From contig MGUO01000159.1 of NCBI GenBank assembly GCA_001800015.1, positions 1 to 9,267 of the forward strand: 9,267 bases of DNA, written 5' to 3'. This document shows positions 7,209 to 9,267 of the stretch, in pieces. The stretch is from Elusimicrobia bacterium RIFCSPHIGHO2_02_FULL_57_9 (GTDB lineage Bacteria > Elusimicrobiota > Elusimicrobia > UBA1565 > UBA9628). Position 1 is the first letter of the stretch. Every line of letters begins with the position of its first letter. The notes beneath the pieces were generated by a model, which did no database searches, was not told the origin of the DNA, and saw only the letters and a list, made by a program, of their open reading frames with translations. The translations under genes and the position numbers were made by a program.

Positions 7209-9267
7209 ATGCGGCTTATCCTTGTTATTCCGTTATTTTTATTGTCCCTGGCCGGCCTAGCCGGGGCCCAAGGACACCAACATCAGCACGGTCCCTCGGA
7301 CGCCGAGCCCACCCGTTCCGAGCCCGCCGCGCGTTCTACCCAAGAAGAGAAACCCGGCGTTGAAGAGCAATCGACCGATGAGGACGGGCGGCCCGACGCC
7401 CGGTGCGATGAATCCTGCTGGGAGAATCGCATTAAGAGAAGGTACGCGATTTTGGAAAAGAAATGGCAGGGCTCCACCGATCAAATTATGAAGGGGTATC
7501 ACGCGGCCAGAAAGAATTTGGCGGAGAAATATAAAAACGATCCGGCGGCCCGTAGAGGAAAAATAGCGGAAATGGGGAAGGGAATTCTTGAATTCGCCAA
7601 TGCCGCCAAAAAATACATTGAATGCGAATCGCGCTACGGCGGCAATATTCCGGACCGCCTGCTGCGAATAATCCGGGGGAATCTTAATGAAGCGATGTTG
7701 GAAAAAATGGGAGAAGAGCATCCCACCATTATGAACGTCGGATTGGGAAGAATTATGGACACCGTTTGCCCCGATGATTGCTCGGCCCGGCATGGAGACG
7801 ACACGAAGCGGAAAACCCCTCGCGATCCCATTTCCTGGATATGGAACGGAAAACATTGGCTGGACAGGCACCCGGGCCGGGCGCGGGAGGATTTTGAACA
7901 GGCCTTGACGCTTGATCCAAAAAGCGTGGAGGCCTTGCTTGGCCGGGCCTACGCCAATTACAAGCTTAATAATTTCTCGGCGGCGGCCGAGGATGCGCGG
8001 ACGGCGTTGGGGCTTGATCCCCACAATGCCTCCGCTTTGGCGGTGCTTAAGCTGGCGGCAGGCCGCGGCGATGGCGCAGCCCCGGGCGCGGGACAGTCGG
8101 CGGGGGCGGTAATGCCGGGGGCGGGTGCGGCTCAGGCGGCCGCGCCCGGGGCTGTGGATATTTCCAACATCAATTTATCCGTCAAGTATGCGCAAGACGC
8201 GCGCCGGGCCATGAGCCTGGGGGATTATGAAAGCGCGGCGGAGCGCGCCGGCCGCGCCCTGGATTCGAACGCCCGGAATGCCGCGGCCTACAATCTGCGT
8301 TCCATCGCCTATAGCCGGCAGCGTCTTTTCGATCAGGCCTTGAGGGATGCTCTCGCGGGATTAAAGCTCGATGCCAGCAACAGCGCGTTGCTTAACAGCC
8401 AGGCTTACGCCTTAAACCGTCTGAAAAGATATCGCGAGGCCATGACGGCGGCGCAACGGGCTTTGGAGGTCAACCCCAAGGACGGCGCGGCCTATCGCAT
8501 GAGGGCCTTTGCCTTGGGCGGCATGGGCGACCGTTTGGGCTTGCTCGATTCCTTAAGCCGTGCCGCGGAACTTGACGCCGGAAATAAGAAGCTTTTGGAC
8601 GCGGCCCTGCAGCATCCCCAGGATGGCGATTTAGCCTTCCTTTTTTCGCAAGACCTCGAAAACAGCGATGCGCCGAACGCCGCCCCCGCTGCCGCGCGCA
8701 GCCGGCGCTTCGCCATCGTGGCGGTGTCGAGCATCGGGGGCGGTTTTTTGCTGGCGCTGGGGGTGTTTCAATTCCTGGTATCCCAAAAAACGGGGAAATT
8801 GTCCGCTCCCAGGGCTTGGAATCCGCTGTCCCAATATAAAACCTTGCGGCAAATCGGCGTGGGGGGCATGGGCGTGGTTTACGAGGGGACCGATCTTTCC
8901 TTGGGACGGCGGGTGGCCATTAAGAAAATGCGCGACGAAATCAAGTCCGATCGTCGCGAACGCGAGAGATTCGTCAACGAGGCGAGGCTGGTGGCCGCGC
9001 TGCATCATCCGCATATCGTGGATATCTACTCTATCGTCGAGGATGAAGACGACATCTATCTCATCTTTGAATACATCCAGGGAAAAACCTTGGATCAGAT
9101 GCTGGCGGGAAAGCCCATGAATTTTTCCCAAGCCATGCCGATACTGCGCTGCGTGGCCGCGGCCCTCGATTTCGCCCATGAGCAACGGGTCATCCACCGG
9201 GACTTAAAACCCTCCAATATCATGGTCACCGACCAGGGCTTGGTCAAGGTCATGGATTTCGGCATCG
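7209..9267 (+). CDS. Receptor-like membrane Ser/Thr protein kinase with extracytoplasmic TPRs, 3'-truncated
   Basis: The frame is open from ATG 7209 to the window end (686 codons, no stop). It starts with a Sec signal peptide (about 1-20, AGA before Q21) and a short His-rich stretch (H23, H25, H27). A charged helical domain of unknown family (about 58-217) carries two CX3C motifs, C66/C70 and C187/C191, plus C139. One or two TPRs follow (about 220-278), then an Ala/Gly/Pro-rich linker (283-316), four TPRs (about 323-475), an Ala-rich linker and a membrane helix (about 501-523). A Hanks-type kinase begins near 543: Gly loop IGVGGMGVVYEG (549-560), K572 in VAIKK, E591 of helix C, HRDLKPSN with D665 and N670, and DFG at 683-685. 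All catalytic residues seen are intact, so it should be active. The activation loop and C-lobe lie beyond the window. The stimulus and targets are unknown. Confidence 0.92.
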   Translation, partial: MRLILVIPLFLLSLAGLAGAQGHQHQHGPSDAEPTRSEPAARSTQEEKPGVEEQSTDEDGRPDARCDESCWENRIKRRYAILEKKWQGSTDQIMKGYHAARKNLAEKYKNDPAARRGKIAEMGKGILEFANAAKKYIECESRYGGNIPDRLLRIIRGNLNEAMLEKMGEEHPTIMNVGLGRIMDTVCPDDCSARHGDDTKRKTPRDPISWIWNGKHWLDRHPGRAREDFEQALTLDPKSVEALLGRAYANYKLNNFSAAAEDARTALGLDPHNASALAVLKLAAGRGDGAAPGAGQSAGAVMPGAGAAQAAAPGAVDISNINLSVKYAQDARRAMSLGDYESAAERAGRALDSNARNAAAYNLRSIAYSRQRLFDQALRDALAGLKLDASNSALLNSQAYALNRLKRYREAMTAAQRALEVNPKDGAAYRMRAFALGGMGDRLGLLDSLSRAAELDAGNKKLLDAALQHPQDGDLAFLFSQDLENSDAPNAAPAAARSRRFAIVAVSSIGGGFLLALGVFQFLVSQKTGKLSAPRAWNPLSQYKTLRQIGVGGMGVVYEGTDLSLGRRVAIKKMRDEIKSDRRERERFVNEARLVAALHHPHIVDIYSIVEDEDDIYLIFEYIQGKTLDQMLAGKPMNFSQAMPILRCVAAALDFAHEQRVIHRDLKPSNIMVTDQGLVKVMDFGI

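Noticed and set aside
7257..8024. 255-aa open frame on the minus strand opposite the kinase ectodomain
   Set aside because: It is fully antisense to a frame with clear signal peptide and TPR coding, its product has no recognisable domain, and it has no visible start signals.
8668..9120. 150-aa plus-strand open frame inside the kinase region
   Set aside because: It is out of frame with the intact kinase, whose Gly loop, VAIK and HRD motifs lie over the same bases.

Overview
The window looks like chromosomal DNA from a GC-rich, diderm (Gram-negative type) bacterium. It encodes a periplasmic SurA-like chaperone, a lipid-anchored parvulin and envelope-spanning proteins. The gene order and the large TPR/Ser-Thr kinase would suit a phylum such as Elusimicrobiota, Acidobacteriota or Myxococcota. 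That placement is a guess, because no taxonomic marker is present. Every gene lies on the + strand and coding density is close to 100%.

Layout: (i) 2-586, the 3' part of hemC (tetrapyrrole synthesis); (ii) 583-3624, complete mfd (transcription-repair coupling factor); (iii) 3639-4451, a parvulin-type lipoprotein foldase; (iv) 4435-5541, a SurA-like periplasmic chaperone; (v) 5555-6520, pdxA (vitamin B6 synthesis), whose start codon sits inside a compact set of inverted repeats; (vi) 6514-7170, a secreted-N-terminus TPR protein with one membrane anchor; (vii) 7174-7202, a strong sigma70-type promoter; (viii) 7209 to the window end, a large 5'-complete, 3'-truncated receptor-like Ser/Thr protein kinase.

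Genes i-vi overlap or nearly abut (GTGA overlap, 14-nt gap, 17-nt overlap, 13-nt gap, 7-nt overlap), so they probably form one translationally coupled operon. The surA-pdxA adjacency is also known from enterobacteria. The only clear internal promoter precedes the kinase gene. Its spacing places the transcription start on the A of the ATG, so the kinase mRNA is predicted to be leaderless.

The least ordinary part is 6514-9267. The kinase has the order signal peptide, cysteine-containing extracytoplasmic domain, TPRs, one membrane helix, cytoplasmic Hanks kinase. This is the reverse of the usual PknB order. The gene just upstream looks like a kinase-less copy of its TPR-linker-membrane part. Together they resemble an envelope-sensing receptor pair, but that function is inferred. 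I saw no tRNA, rRNA, CRISPR array, insertion sequence or convincing intrinsic terminator, and there is no non-coding stretch longer than about 40 bases.
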